Shown here piece after piece: positions 55,107 through 63,978 of a DNA stretch of 64,000 nt. The notes under the pieces are model-generated. The model was not told the origin of the DNA, did no database searches, and worked only from the letters and a program-made list of their open reading frames with translations. This stretch comes from Actinomyces urinae (GTDB taxonomy: Bacteria; Actinomycetota; Actinomycetes; Actinomycetales; Actinomycetaceae), in assembly GCF_900119695.1 (NCBI RefSeq), contig NZ_LT632547.1, positions 310,001 through 374,000 on the forward strand, given 5' to 3'. Position numbers and translations under genes: made by a program. Each line of letters starts with the position of its first letter. The first letter of the stretch is position 1.

Positions 55107-55955
55107 ATGGCGAAAAAACGCGGCGTTCAAAACCATGCGGCCGAAAAGTTCACCCTCAAGAATGGACTGACTTTCGATGCTGGCGGCACCGAAGTTGAAA
55201 TCGTTGTCGACCAACAGCTCGCAACCGTCTACCTAGACACCTACGAATCTTCTTCTATCAACCTACTCGATCCCACGCTGCTTGAGTTCGAATACATGCA
55301 GCAAATGACCGCCGCCATCGAAGCGTTCGTGCCCGGTCGCCCTCTTGAAGCCCTCCACCTGGGAGGCGCCGCGTGCGCCCTTCCGCTCGCCTGGCATCAC
55401 CTGCGGCCCGGCTCAAAACAAACCGTGGTGGAGCTAAACGGGCAACTTACGACCGCCATGCGCGAGCTTTTTGACCTGCCGCGCGCCCCGCACCTCAAAA
55501 TTCGCGAGGGCGAAGCCTTTCAAGAACTGCGAGCCATGCGCCCCGAACGCTTCGACGTCCTAGTGCGCGACGTTTTCACCGGCGCGCAGACCCCCACGCC
55601 TCTACGCACCCTAGAGTTCTATCAAAAGGCCTACGAGGTGCTTCGGCCCGGCGGCCTCCTTCTTGTCAACTGCGTGCACGGGGGCAGTGGAGATGATGCG
55701 CGCAACGACCTATCAGCGGCGCTCGCAGTTTTCAACCAGGTCTCTACCATTACCGAAGGACGCATCTTCACCGGAGGCAGGCGCGGAAACGTAGTCATCG
55801 TTGCCTATAAGCCCGCAGGCACGGATGAGGACGTTAACTTGAAATGGAGCGAACTGCAGCGCCTCATCCGCCGCCTTCCCCTTACCCCGCGCTACTTCAG
55901 TAAGAACGACAGCGCGCACTGGGCGCGCAGCGCGCCCATACTAAAGTTGCGGTAG
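55107..55955 (+). CDS. spermidine synthase-like SAM-fold protein
   Basis: The 282-aa protein has a Rossmann fold like SpeE/PMT proteins: ALHLGGAACALPLAWHHL (motif I), QTVVELNGQL (acidic end of beta-2), DVLVRDVFTGAQTP (motif with Asp) and EVLRPGGLLLVNCV. The N-terminal beta domain is short. The active-site acids of true spermidine synthases are not clearly matched, so substrate and reaction are open. ATG 55107 is chosen over an upstream start by the leaderless promoter and by the overlap with dinB. Confidence 0.82.
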   Translation: MAKKRGVQNHAAEKFTLKNGLTFDAGGTEVEIVVDQQLATVYLDTYESSSINLLDPTLLEFEYMQQMTAAIEAFVPGRPLEALHLGGAACALPLAWHHLRPGSKQTVVELNGQLTTAMRELFDLPRAPHLKIREGEAFQELRAMRPERFDVLVRDVFTGAQTPTPLRTLEFYQKAYEVLRPGGLLLVNCVHGGSGDDARNDLSAALAVFNQVSTITEGRIFTGGRRGNVVIVAYKPAGTDEDVNLKWSELQRLIRRLPLTPRYFSKNDSAHWARSAPILKLR

Positions 55956-56024
55956 ATCACCGCCCTACCGCAACCGTCAAAAATAAGCATTCGCGTTTCG
56001 CGCGCAAGCTACAGACCGCGAGAA

Positions 56025-57056
56025 CTACGCTTCTTTCTCCCATGGCTTCGGGGTGCGATGCCGCGGTTTTGGAACCGACGGATCTTCCTCTACCTGCACG
56101 GGCGCATCAATGTTGTCGGTGCGTGCCAAGAACTGTTCGATCGCGGCTGCCAACGCATCCGTATCAACCACCTGGTCAGAATCCGTGACCGAATCGCCAG
56201 CTCCAAACACAAAATCAGACGGAGTCGGGAAACTGGCGATCTTCTTCACCGAGTCGTCAATCTCCTCGTCATACTGCTGCTCTAGCTGACCAACCAAACC
56301 CACTACTTCCTCGTTTTCCACCACGAGATTAGTGAGCTGGTCATTCACTAGCTGTGTACTGGCCTCAATGTTGCCTGTAGGTAGCGTGAGACCGAACACT
56401 GATGACATGCGTTCGAGCAAAGCAAGGGAGGCTTGCGGATACTCCATGTTCGCCATGTAGTAGGGCACAGCTGCGAGGAACGACACGCCCTCGATTCCCT
56501 CTTGCGACAAAGAATGCTGTAAGAACGTGTTTACCGAAGACCGGAACTGCACCGGTCCGCCCGCAAGTTTTGGCTGCCCTCCAATCAAGTCAGCATCCGT
56601 GGACTGCAGGTGCACCATGGTTGGGCGGGTGTGTGGCACCGCCGCCGGCATGCCCGTTAGCGAGACCAGAATCTCCACACCGGCCTCGCGCGCAAACTCT
56701 GCGACCTCATCTGCAAACGCCTGCCACTTCGTGTCCGGCTCCGGTCCGTGCATCAACAAAATGGGGGTTCCCTTGTCATCTTGCACAAGGTCTATAGCAA
56801 TCTGGGGCACGTCCACTCCAGTAACGTGCCAATTATCTATAGTCACCGTCGGACGGCTCGAGCGGTAATCCAGCAAGCTATCCGCATCAAACGTGGCAAC
56901 GCGCGTAACCGGCAAAGACGCAAGCATCTGTGAAACCACCAGACCACCGGCATCTCCAGCATCCGTTGCGCCAACAAGGTGGCTGAGCAAAATCGGAGCA
57001 TGGAAATTTACATCCTGCTCAAAATTCAGCAACTCAAAATCCCTATCACCCAACAT
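56025..57056 (-). CDS. PAC2 family protein
   Basis: The 343-aa protein belongs to the PAC2 family, named after eukaryotic proteasome assembly chaperones. Typical segments are VATFDADSLLDYRSSRP, PILLMHGPEPDTKW and SLTGMPAAVPHTRP. The C-terminus is acidic with an E/D-rich linker and a basic tail. No proteasome genes lie in the window, so the name does not imply that role here. The function in bacteria is unknown. It has a GGAAGGAGGG ribosome site. Confidence 0.88.
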   Translation of the reverse strand: MLGDRDFELLNFEQDVNFHAPILLSHLVGATDAGDAGGLVVSQMLASLPVTRVATFDADSLLDYRSSRPTVTIDNWHVTGVDVPQIAIDLVQDDKGTPILLMHGPEPDTKWQAFADEVAEFAREAGVEILVSLTGMPAAVPHTRPTMVHLQSTDADLIGGQPKLAGGPVQFRSSVNTFLQHSLSQEGIEGVSFLAAVPYYMANMEYPQASLALLERMSSVFGLTLPTGNIEASTQLVNDQLTNLVVENEEVVGLVGQLEQQYDEEIDDSVKKIASFPTPSDFVFGAGDSVTDSDQVVDTDALAAAIEQFLARTDNIDAPVQVEEDPSVPKPRHRTPKPWEKEA

Positions 57057-57173
57057 TGCCCTCCTTCCTTCTTGGCATCCCTACACCTAAGCCTAGCAAC
57101 TGCCACTAAAATTCGTTTCCTTAAACTACTAACGCGTTTCGTACGCTATTATTCCCCGGCAGCCGACACACGA

Positions 57174-57185
57174 GTTTAGCTAAAC
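57174..57185. promoter_or_regulatory. palindrome upstream of helD
   Basis: GTTTAGCTAAAC is a perfect 12-bp palindrome between divergent PAC2 and helD genes. It could be an operator, but such a palindrome is near chance level. Confidence 0.25.
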
Positions 57186-57243
57186 GCATAAATGACCAAG
57201 CCCACGCTCCAAGAAAGGGAATTAAGTCGAAAATGCCTCCAAA

Positions 57244-59487
57244 TTGAGTGATAATTATCTAACGCCCAAATCAGCACCAGGTAAGGACCTCCCGTTGCAA
57301 TCTGATGCCTTGAACGAGGAACTGCGCAAAGAACAAGACTTCGTAGACACCGCCTACGGAGTTCTCGACGAACTGCGCATACGCTACCGCGAACACCAGC
57401 GCACTGCAGAAGCCTCGAAATGGCGTAACACACCACAAGCCCTTACCGAACGCGACGCATTTGCCGCGCACTGGGGAGACGAAGCCAGCCGCCTCGAATC
57501 CATCGTAGACGGCCTCGTTTTTGGACGCATCGACGACACCGATGATTCCACTCGCTACATCGGCCGCATCGGACTACGCGACCAAGGCGGAGACCAGATT
57601 CTTATCGACTGGCGAGCCCCGGCATCACGTCCCTTCTATCAAGCCACCGGAGCCAACCCGCAGGGCGTGGTACGCCGCCGTCACATCCGCACCCGTGGCC
57701 GCACCGTGATAGGCGTCGAAGATGAACTGTTGAACACCGATTCCAAAACCGATGGGAAGCTTGTTTTCCAAGGCGAAGGCGCCCTCATGCAGGCGCTATC
57801 TGAAGCGCGAGATGGGCAAATGTCCGACATTGTGTCCACCATTCAGGCCGAGCAAGACGCCATCATTAGGCGAGGATCGGACGGCTTGCTCGTGATCCAA
57901 GGCGGCCCGGGCACAGGTAAAACCGCCGTCGCACTACACCGTGCCGCCTACCTGCTCTACGCCGAGCGCGCCCGTCTAGAAAGCTCCGGCGTGCTCATCG
58001 TAGGCCCATCCAACATATTCTTGCGTTACATAGACCAGGTACTGCCCTCTCTTGGCGAAAATGGAGTTGTCTCCACCACTATCGGACGGCTCCTGCCCGG
58101 TTATTCCGCGAGCGCTCACGAATCTGCCCAAGCGCGTGAGATAAAGGGACGCATGGCGTGGGTGGACATAGCAAAACGCGCGGTGCGCAGCTTTGAGCGC
58201 GTCCCCAACGACACTCCGCTTAATATTGCTTCCTACCGCGTGACCCTGCGATCCGAAACAGTTAAAGCCGCCCGTGCATCCGCCCGTCGATCAGGCAAAC
58301 CCCACAACCAGGCGTGGGAGGGGTTTGCACTCGAACTCATGGATGATCTTGCTCGCCAAATGAACGAGCAGGTGGGCGCGAGCGAACACCTCTCGTGGTA
58401 TCACGACTACATCCGCGGATCCAAGGATGCGCGCCGAGCAATCAACCTTGCCTGGCTACCCGTCTCCGCCCTTCAAGTACTAGAAAAACTGTACGCAAAC
58501 GGGGCTTTCCTTGAACAGATGGCACCGGAGTTGACCGAAAGTGAGCGAGCTGCGATTCACCGCCTTCGAGGATCAGCGCTAACCGAAAGCGATATTCCCA
58601 TCCTCGACGAGCTAGAAGAATTGCTTGGAGCTTTGCCGTCGGCATCCGCGAGCGCGCACGCCCGAGAACAGGCGCGCAAGAGAGAAATCGATGCGGCAGG
58701 TGAAGCCATCGCCGCCATGGGCCTTGGCCACGGGATGGTGTCTGCGTCCATGCTTGCCGAACGTGCAGCTGACCAAGGCTCCGACCTGACGCTCAGCCAA
58801 CGTGCCCTACGTGACCGTACGTGGGCCTACGGCCATGTGATCGTCGACGAAGCTCAAGAGCTAAGCCCGCTAGCATGGAACTCACTACTGCGTCGATGCC
58901 CCTCGCGCTCGTTTACCGTGACCGGAGACCTCGACCAGCGATCCTCCAGCGACCGCGCACGGTCATGGAGTGACGTCCTCGGCCCCGCCATGCGCGCGTA
59001 CCAGGGCGAAGAGATCCTCACAGTGTCATATCGCACACCGGCCGCAATCCTCGACCGTGCGAATGCGCTAATGGATGAGCTCGGCACGCCCGCACACTAT
59101 CCCCTCGTGGCTGCAAGAGACGTGGATGGCGCGTACGCGAGAACAATGACGGATGGTAGCGTCCAAGAACTGCAAGCCATCGTCACGGCCGAGGACGAAG
59201 CCCTGAGCGAACGGGTGGGCGCTGGAAACGGTCGTCTTGCAGTCATTGCCTCCCCTACCAGTATTCTCCACCTGCGCGAGACCTGCGGATGGGGCTCAAG
59301 CCTGGACGAGCGCATCTGCCTAATCACCCCGGTCGAGGCCAAAGGCCTGGAGTTCGACACCGTGATCCTGTGGGAACCCAACGAGATCATCACCGATTCC
59401 CCCGGAGACATATACGTGGCCCTCACGCGCCCAACCTACCGGTTGCACGCAGCCTCGTCCTCGCCACTTCCAAACGCACTCGCATAA
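57244..59487 (+). CDS. helD: HelD-like RNA polymerase-recycling ATPase (UvrD/Rep superfamily 1)
   Basis: The 747-aa protein resembles HelD, which frees stalled RNA polymerase using ATP. An N-terminal coiled coil (about 20-90) would enter the polymerase channels. The helicase core has Walker A IQGGPGTGKTAVALHR, Walker B VIVDEAQELSPLAW and the SF1 motif VALTRPTYRLH near the C-terminus. The only usable start is TTG at 57244, without a clear ribosome site. A four-codon frame (ATG 57233 to TGA 57247) overlaps it. No rifamycin-associated element was seen upstream. Confidence 0.86.
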   Translation: MSDNYLTPKSAPGKDLPLQSDALNEELRKEQDFVDTAYGVLDELRIRYREHQRTAEASKWRNTPQALTERDAFAAHWGDEASRLESIVDGLVFGRIDDTDDSTRYIGRIGLRDQGGDQILIDWRAPASRPFYQATGANPQGVVRRRHIRTRGRTVIGVEDELLNTDSKTDGKLVFQGEGALMQALSEARDGQMSDIVSTIQAEQDAIIRRGSDGLLVIQGGPGTGKTAVALHRAAYLLYAERARLESSGVLIVGPSNIFLRYIDQVLPSLGENGVVSTTIGRLLPGYSASAHESAQAREIKGRMAWVDIAKRAVRSFERVPNDTPLNIASYRVTLRSETVKAARASARRSGKPHNQAWEGFALELMDDLARQMNEQVGASEHLSWYHDYIRGSKDARRAINLAWLPVSALQVLEKLYANGAFLEQMAPELTESERAAIHRLRGSALTESDIPILDELEELLGALPSASASAHAREQARKREIDAAGEAIAAMGLGHGMVSASMLAERAADQGSDLTLSQRALRDRTWAYGHVIVDEAQELSPLAWNSLLRRCPSRSFTVTGDLDQRSSSDRARSWSDVLGPAMRAYQGEEILTVSYRTPAAILDRANALMDELGTPAHYPLVAARDVDGAYARTMTDGSVQELQAIVTAEDEALSERVGAGNGRLAVIASPTSILHLRETCGWGSSLDERICLITPVEAKGLEFDTVILWEPNEIITDSPGDIYVALTRPTYRLHAASSSPLPNALA

Positions 59488-59543
59488 CGTCCATCTTTCG
59501 GCACTTTCTGTCAACCAGATTCTTAAAGTGTCAAGATAGGAAC

Positions 59544-60782
59544 ATGAGACGCGCACTTCTACTTGAAAACCCACATTCGGTGGCCAAAGAGATTCTTGCG
59601 GCCCACGACATTGAAGCTGTTTTTCACACCGGAGCCATGGATGAGGACGAATTAACATCCGCGCTCAAAGACTTTGAAATCTTGGGCATCCGCTCCAAAA
59701 CCAACGTCACTGAAAAGGTGCTAAAAGCAAACCCGCAGCTTTGCACAATCGGCGCGTTTTGTATTGGCACCAACCAAATCGACGTGAAACAAGCGTCTGC
59801 GCAGGGCGTCACCATTTTCAACGCGCCTTATTCCAACACACGATCGGTAGTTGAGCTAGCCATCGCTGAAATCATTGCCCTCACGCGCCGACTAACCGTT
59901 CGCAACTCCCTACTTCACAAGGGAGTTTGGGATAAGTCAGCCGCGGGTTCCCACGAGATTCGCGGCCGCACACTCGGCATTATTGGCTATGGAAACATCG
60001 GCACGCAGCTTTCGGTACTTGCTGAGGCTCTGGGCATGAAAGTCATTTTCTACGACATCGCAGAAAGGCTTGCCCTGGGTAACGCCCAACCAATGGCCAC
60101 TATGGAGGCAGTGCTTCGCGAAGCCGATATTGTCTCGCTTCATGTGGATGGATCGCCGCAAAACACCGCTATGTTTGGAAAACGCGAATTCGACATGATG
60201 AAGCCAGGATCCCTATTCATCAACCTGTCGCGTGGATTCGTATCCGATATTGACGACTTGGTAGAGGCCCTGGAAAGCGGCCACCTTGCTGGAGCTGCAG
60301 TGGACGTATTCCCCGCTGAGCCCAAGAAGAACGGCGACCCATTTTCTAGCCCACTCGTTGGCATGGACAATGTAATCCTCACGCCGCACGTGGGTGGATC
60401 CACAGAAGAGGCGCAGCTTGACATCGGCCGCTTTGTTGCCAACAAGATCGTGGACTACGTGAGGTCTGCGTCCACTGACATGTCGGTAAACATGCCGAAC
60501 CTCGTCCTGTCCCCCTCACAGTCTTCCCGCTACCGCGTTGCGCTCATTCATCGCAATACGCCGGGCGTGCTTGCCCTGGTGAACCAAACATTTGCGGAGC
60601 ACGGCGCGAACATCAACGGCCAGATTCTTGGTACCAACGCGGGCATCGGTTACGCGATCACGGACATTTCTTCCGAACTTCCAATCGAAGCTGTTCGATC
60701 TATCGACGAAATGGACGACACGATCCGCATGCGCGTACTGCGGAGGCCAACGCAAGACGTAGCACCTGCGACAAACGCCTAA
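59544..60782 (+). CDS. serA: D-3-phosphoglycerate dehydrogenase
   Basis: SerA oxidises 3-phosphoglycerate, the first step of serine synthesis. The 412-aa protein is the short type with a C-terminal ACT domain (after about 335), which usually gives serine feedback control. The Rossmann motif is GRTLGIIGYGNIGTQ; catalytic Arg, Glu and His lie in NLSRGFVSD, DVFPAEP and LTPHVGGSTEEA. ATG 59544 fits the family; the longer frame overlaps helD. A terminator follows. Confidence 0.96.
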   Translation: MRRALLLENPHSVAKEILAAHDIEAVFHTGAMDEDELTSALKDFEILGIRSKTNVTEKVLKANPQLCTIGAFCIGTNQIDVKQASAQGVTIFNAPYSNTRSVVELAIAEIIALTRRLTVRNSLLHKGVWDKSAAGSHEIRGRTLGIIGYGNIGTQLSVLAEALGMKVIFYDIAERLALGNAQPMATMEAVLREADIVSLHVDGSPQNTAMFGKREFDMMKPGSLFINLSRGFVSDIDDLVEALESGHLAGAAVDVFPAEPKKNGDPFSSPLVGMDNVILTPHVGGSTEEAQLDIGRFVANKIVDYVRSASTDMSVNMPNLVLSPSQSSRYRVALIHRNTPGVLALVNQTFAEHGANINGQILGTNAGIGYAITDISSELPIEAVRSIDEMDDTIRMRVLRRPTQDVAPATNA

Positions 60783-60792
60783 CAGGATAACC

Positions 60793-60830
60793 AGCGGGGC
60801 GGGATTATTCTCCCGCTCCGCTATTCTTTT
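60793..60830 (+). terminator. intrinsic terminator after serA
   Basis: A 12-bp stem (60793-60804 with 60811-60822, one G-U pair) is followed by a T-rich run. It lies 10 bp after the serA stop. Confidence 0.88.
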
Positions 60831-60907
60831 GCTCGTTTCAACTCAAGCTAAACCCAAAGTTACGGTAACGTAAGTAGAGACAGTATTGGCAAGGAAGTTG
60901 AGCAATC

Positions 60908-62797
60908 ATGAATCTGACTGAACAGCTACGCAAACAGTATCCGGCAGGCGTCGCCTACACTGTACCCGAAGCGACCCAAACTTTGCCCGAAGTACTGTTT
61001 GCCACGGCAAAGCGATACCCGAACCGGATCGCCCTCGACTTCCTCGGCGCCACAATGACCTATGCACAACTGGCTCGCAAGGTGCGCCAGGCCGCACGAG
61101 TATTCACCCGCAGCGGAGTGCGACGCAAAGACCGCGTAGGCATCACCCTTCCGAACTGCCCACAACACGTCATCGCAGTATTTGGCGCCCTCACCATCGG
61201 CGCGATTGTTGTGGAGACCAACCCGCTTGCCCCAAAGGCGGAGCTCTCTCGCCAACTTCGCGACGCCGGATGCGACGTGTTGGTGATTTGGGAGAATTCG
61301 CTCAAATCCATCGACATCGAAAGTGTTGCTCCCCATCACGTATTCACCGTTGACCTAACTAAGGCACTACCACTTGGTCCACGCATGCTCATCAACATGC
61401 CGATCGCTGCCGCCAAGCGCAAGAAAGCGCAGATGAGCGCCAAGACACCAAGCTGGGCCAAAGATTTCGACGCTACAGTTAACAATGTTGTTCCGCTCCG
61501 TTCAGCTCCTGTAGCTCAGATTGACGACGTCGCTGTGCTCATGCATACCGGAGGCACAACGGGCGTACCGAAAGCCTCAATGCTCACGCAACGCTCGATC
61601 GTTTCCAACATGTTGCAATCGCGAGCGTGGGTCACTCCCCTGCACGACGGTTCCGAAGTGTTCTACGTTATCCTCCCCCTATTCCACGCCTACGGATTTA
61701 CCATTGCGATGTGCTGTGGAATACTACTTGGCGCGACCCTTGCACTCTTCCCCAAATTTGACGTGGATATGGTTTTAGACGCCCAAAGGCGCCTTCCTTG
61801 TACGTTCTTTGTTGGCGTTGCACCCATGTTTTCAAGGCTTCTTGCCAAAGCAGAAGAAACGAATGCTGACCTAAATTCCATCCAATTCACGCTCTCTGGA
61901 GCCATGCCCTTATCGAAGGAACTTGCAGCGCAGTGGGAGCGGGCCACCGGTGGCTACATGATTGAGGGTTACGGAATGACCGAATCGTCCCCCGTAGCCG
62001 TAGGCTCCCCACTCTCTTCAGCGCGCCGTCCTGGCACACTAGGCTTGCCTTTCCCCTCGACGCAGGTGCGAATCGCAGACCAAGACAATCTCGACGCCGA
62101 CGTTGCTGAAGGCGAAATTGGCGAGCTACTCATCCGCGGTCCGCAAGTGTTCAAAGGTTACTGGAACAACCCAGAAGAAACCGAAACTGCTTTCCATAAC
62201 GGTTGGCTACGCACCGGGGACCTGGTCCGCGTTGAAGACGGCTTCATTGTCATGTCCGATCGCAAAAAAGAACTCATTATTTCCGGCGGCTTCAACGTAT
62301 TCCCATCCCAAGTAGAAGATGCGGTGCGGGCAATGCCAGGCGTTGACGACGTTGCCGTTGTGGGATTGCCAGAAGCTCAACGCGGCGAGGAAGTAGTTGC
62401 CGCGCTCATTCTTGAAGCCGGCGCCACCGTCACGCTCGACGACGTGCGCAAATGGGCAGAAAAATCACTAGCGCATTACGCGCTCCCCCGTCGCATCGTA
62501 GTAATGAGCGAGCTACCCCGCTCGCAAATCGGCAAGGTCATGCGTCGCAAAGTTCGCGAATACCTTGAAGAAGCTGGAGGAAGGCTCGACTTCTCCAGCC
62601 AAGATCTAGTTGGACAACTACGGGAGGGGGCCGCCGTTGCTTCAACGGAGCTGAAGGCCCTCTCAGAACGGTTGGAGTCGCAAACTAAGGAAGCTACCGA
62701 TCGCCTTCGCGAACGCGTTGAAAACCTGGCTTCTTCATCCACTGATGAGCCTCAGCAAGAAGCAGAGGGCGAAACCCAGGAAACAAAGCGAGACTAA
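60908..62797 (+). CDS. acyl-CoA synthetase (AMP-binding, FadD-like)
   Basis: The 629-aa ANL-superfamily ligase activates a fatty acid as acyl-AMP and then acyl-CoA. The P-loop-like motif is VLMHTGGTTGVPKASM, A5 is EGYGMTESSPVA, A7 is GWLRTGDLV, A8 DRKKELIISGGFNVFP and A10 lysine lies in RSQIGKVMRRK. The C-terminus carries an extra 60-residue Glu/Lys/Gln-rich extension (about 565-629) that is likely coiled coil and is unusual for the family. Long-chain fatty acid is a likely but unproven substrate. Confidence 0.9.
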   Translation: MNLTEQLRKQYPAGVAYTVPEATQTLPEVLFATAKRYPNRIALDFLGATMTYAQLARKVRQAARVFTRSGVRRKDRVGITLPNCPQHVIAVFGALTIGAIVVETNPLAPKAELSRQLRDAGCDVLVIWENSLKSIDIESVAPHHVFTVDLTKALPLGPRMLINMPIAAAKRKKAQMSAKTPSWAKDFDATVNNVVPLRSAPVAQIDDVAVLMHTGGTTGVPKASMLTQRSIVSNMLQSRAWVTPLHDGSEVFYVILPLFHAYGFTIAMCCGILLGATLALFPKFDVDMVLDAQRRLPCTFFVGVAPMFSRLLAKAEETNADLNSIQFTLSGAMPLSKELAAQWERATGGYMIEGYGMTESSPVAVGSPLSSARRPGTLGLPFPSTQVRIADQDNLDADVAEGEIGELLIRGPQVFKGYWNNPEETETAFHNGWLRTGDLVRVEDGFIVMSDRKKELIISGGFNVFPSQVEDAVRAMPGVDDVAVVGLPEAQRGEEVVAALILEAGATVTLDDVRKWAEKSLAHYALPRRIVVMSELPRSQIGKVMRRKVREYLEEAGGRLDFSSQDLVGQLREGAAVASTELKALSERLESQTKEATDRLRERVENLASSSTDEPQQEAEGETQETKRD

Positions 62798-62803
62798 GAA
62801 CAA

Positions 62804-62838
62804 ATGTTGCTGGCGGTCTAGCCATCCACCAGCAACAT
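62804..62838. terminator. hairpin between acyl-CoA synthetase gene and nrdR
   Basis: A perfect 10-bp stem (62804-62813 with 62829-62838) lies between two convergent genes. T-tracts are weak. Confidence 0.6.
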
Positions 62839-62888
62839 AAAGAAGTAGCAAATACCAGATCCGTTGAGCTAAGACGAGGACGTATTCC

Positions 62889-63338
62889 CTACTTGCCTTC
62901 AGCGCGAAGAGAATCAATGGCTTCCTGGAAGTCATCCAGGGACTGATACCCCGAGTAGACCGACGCGAAACGCAGGTATGCAACAACATCCAACTCCCGC
63001 AAGAACGGCAGGATCGCCTTGCCGACCTCCGATGCCTTAACCGTGGCTCGACCCGATTCGCGAAGTTGCTCCTCAACCCTTTGCGCAAGAAGAGCAAGCG
63101 CGTCACTATCTACAGGGCGCCCCTGGCAAGCCTTGCGAACCCCGACTATAACCTTTTCCCTAGAAAAAGGCTCAACTACACCAGAGCGCTTTTCCACCAG
63201 AAAGCTAGAAGTTTCAAGAGTTGAGAATCGGTGTTTGCACTGCTGGCATTCACGGCGTCTGCGGATCGAAGCACCGTCCTCTGAGACGCGAGTATCAACC
63301 ACTCGAGTGTCGTCATGGTGACACAGCGGGCAGTGCAT
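62889..63338 (-). CDS. nrdR: transcriptional repressor NrdR
   Basis: NrdR represses ribonucleotide reductase genes in response to ATP and dATP. The 149-aa protein starts with a zinc ribbon (CPLC at 3-6 and CQQC at about 31-34) and continues with an ATP-cone domain (about 48-138), with [18 protein letters not shown] and [14 protein letters not shown]. It follows the LysM gene, the order known from mycobacteria. Confidence 0.97.
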   Translation of the reverse strand: MHCPLCHHDDTRVVDTRVSEDGASIRRRRECQQCKHRFSTLETSSFLVEKRSGVVEPFSREKVIVGVRKACQGRPVDSDALALLAQRVEEQLRESGRATVKASEVGKAILPFLRELDVVAYLRFASVYSGYQSLDDFQEAIDSLRAEGK

Positions 63339-63448
63339 AGGCGTATTCCTATCAGCTAGACCAGTAGAACTATTTGCCCCTGATCATATAACACGCAGGA
63401 GGAACGCTCAGCCGCTCACCTTTGTAGACACGCCAACCCTGCTCACCA

Positions 63449-63913
63449 TCACTTAGTTGGTACCGTTAGCATCTGCCCTGGAACTACCGTGTTTGTGTCA
63501 AGATCGTTCAGCATACGAATGTCGGTAACCAAATCTTCAACTGAGCGATCGGAAATACCTAGCTCGCCCGCAATAGACCAAAGCGAATCACCCTGCTGAA
63601 CCGCAGCGATCCGGGTGTTCGCAGGATCAACCGACGGCTGGAACAGGACGCCAACACCCGCGCCTATTCCTGCGAGCAACGTAGCTACAGCCAAATATGC
63701 CGCAGCCTTAATGACACCTACCGAACGAGTATCCGCTAGACCCGTGGCACTTGCCTTGGGGGATCGCATTGCCGCGGGCCTAGCGGAAGATTCAATACCG
63801 CCATTAAAAGACTGGACAGATTCTTGAGGAAGATCTGGCACAACGTATAGCTGAGGCCGTTTTGGGGCCTCGGTCCCGAGAATCGGCTCGGGTTGGATCT
63901 GCAGTGCGCTCAT
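63449..63913 (-). CDS. LysM-domain protein, ChiZ/Rv2719c-like SOS protein
   Basis: The 154-aa protein has a cytoplasmic Pro-rich part (1-65), one membrane segment (about 67-91) and a LysM domain (about 103-153; VQQGDSLWSIAGEL to VVPGQMLTV) outside. Mycobacterial ChiZ (Rv2719c) has the same position, divergent from lexA and next to nrdR, and is an SOS-induced cell-division modulator. ATG 63913 follows GGAAGG with 8-nt spacing. Two LexA boxes upstream predict SOS control. Confidence 0.88.
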   Translation of the reverse strand: MSALQIQPEPILGTEAPKRPQLYVVPDLPQESVQSFNGGIESSARPAAMRSPKASATGLADTRSVGVIKAAAYLAVATLLAGIGAGVGVLFQPSVDPANTRIAAVQQGDSLWSIAGELGISDRSVEDLVTDIRMLNDLDTNTVVPGQMLTVPTK

Positions 63914-63929
63914 GTCATCCACCTTCCAT

Positions 63930-63960
63930 TAGAACATCTGTTCGTCGAACACTTGTACGA
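63930..63960. promoter_or_regulatory. two abutting LexA boxes between LysM gene and lexA
   Basis: Box A (63930-63945) is TAGAACATCTGTTCGT with a perfect GAACnnnnGTTC core. Box B (63945-63960) is TCGAACACTTGTACGA with one change in the right half. They share one base. Tandem boxes fit an autoregulated lexA promoter. A half site TCGAAC at 63993-63998 is cut by the window end. Confidence 0.85.
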
Positions 63961-63978
63961 TACCGCAAAGCGGGAGCG

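Noticed and set aside
57057-57243. Rifamycin-associated element before helD
   Set aside because: No GGGGCTTGC-type inverted repeat is present, only a generic palindrome.
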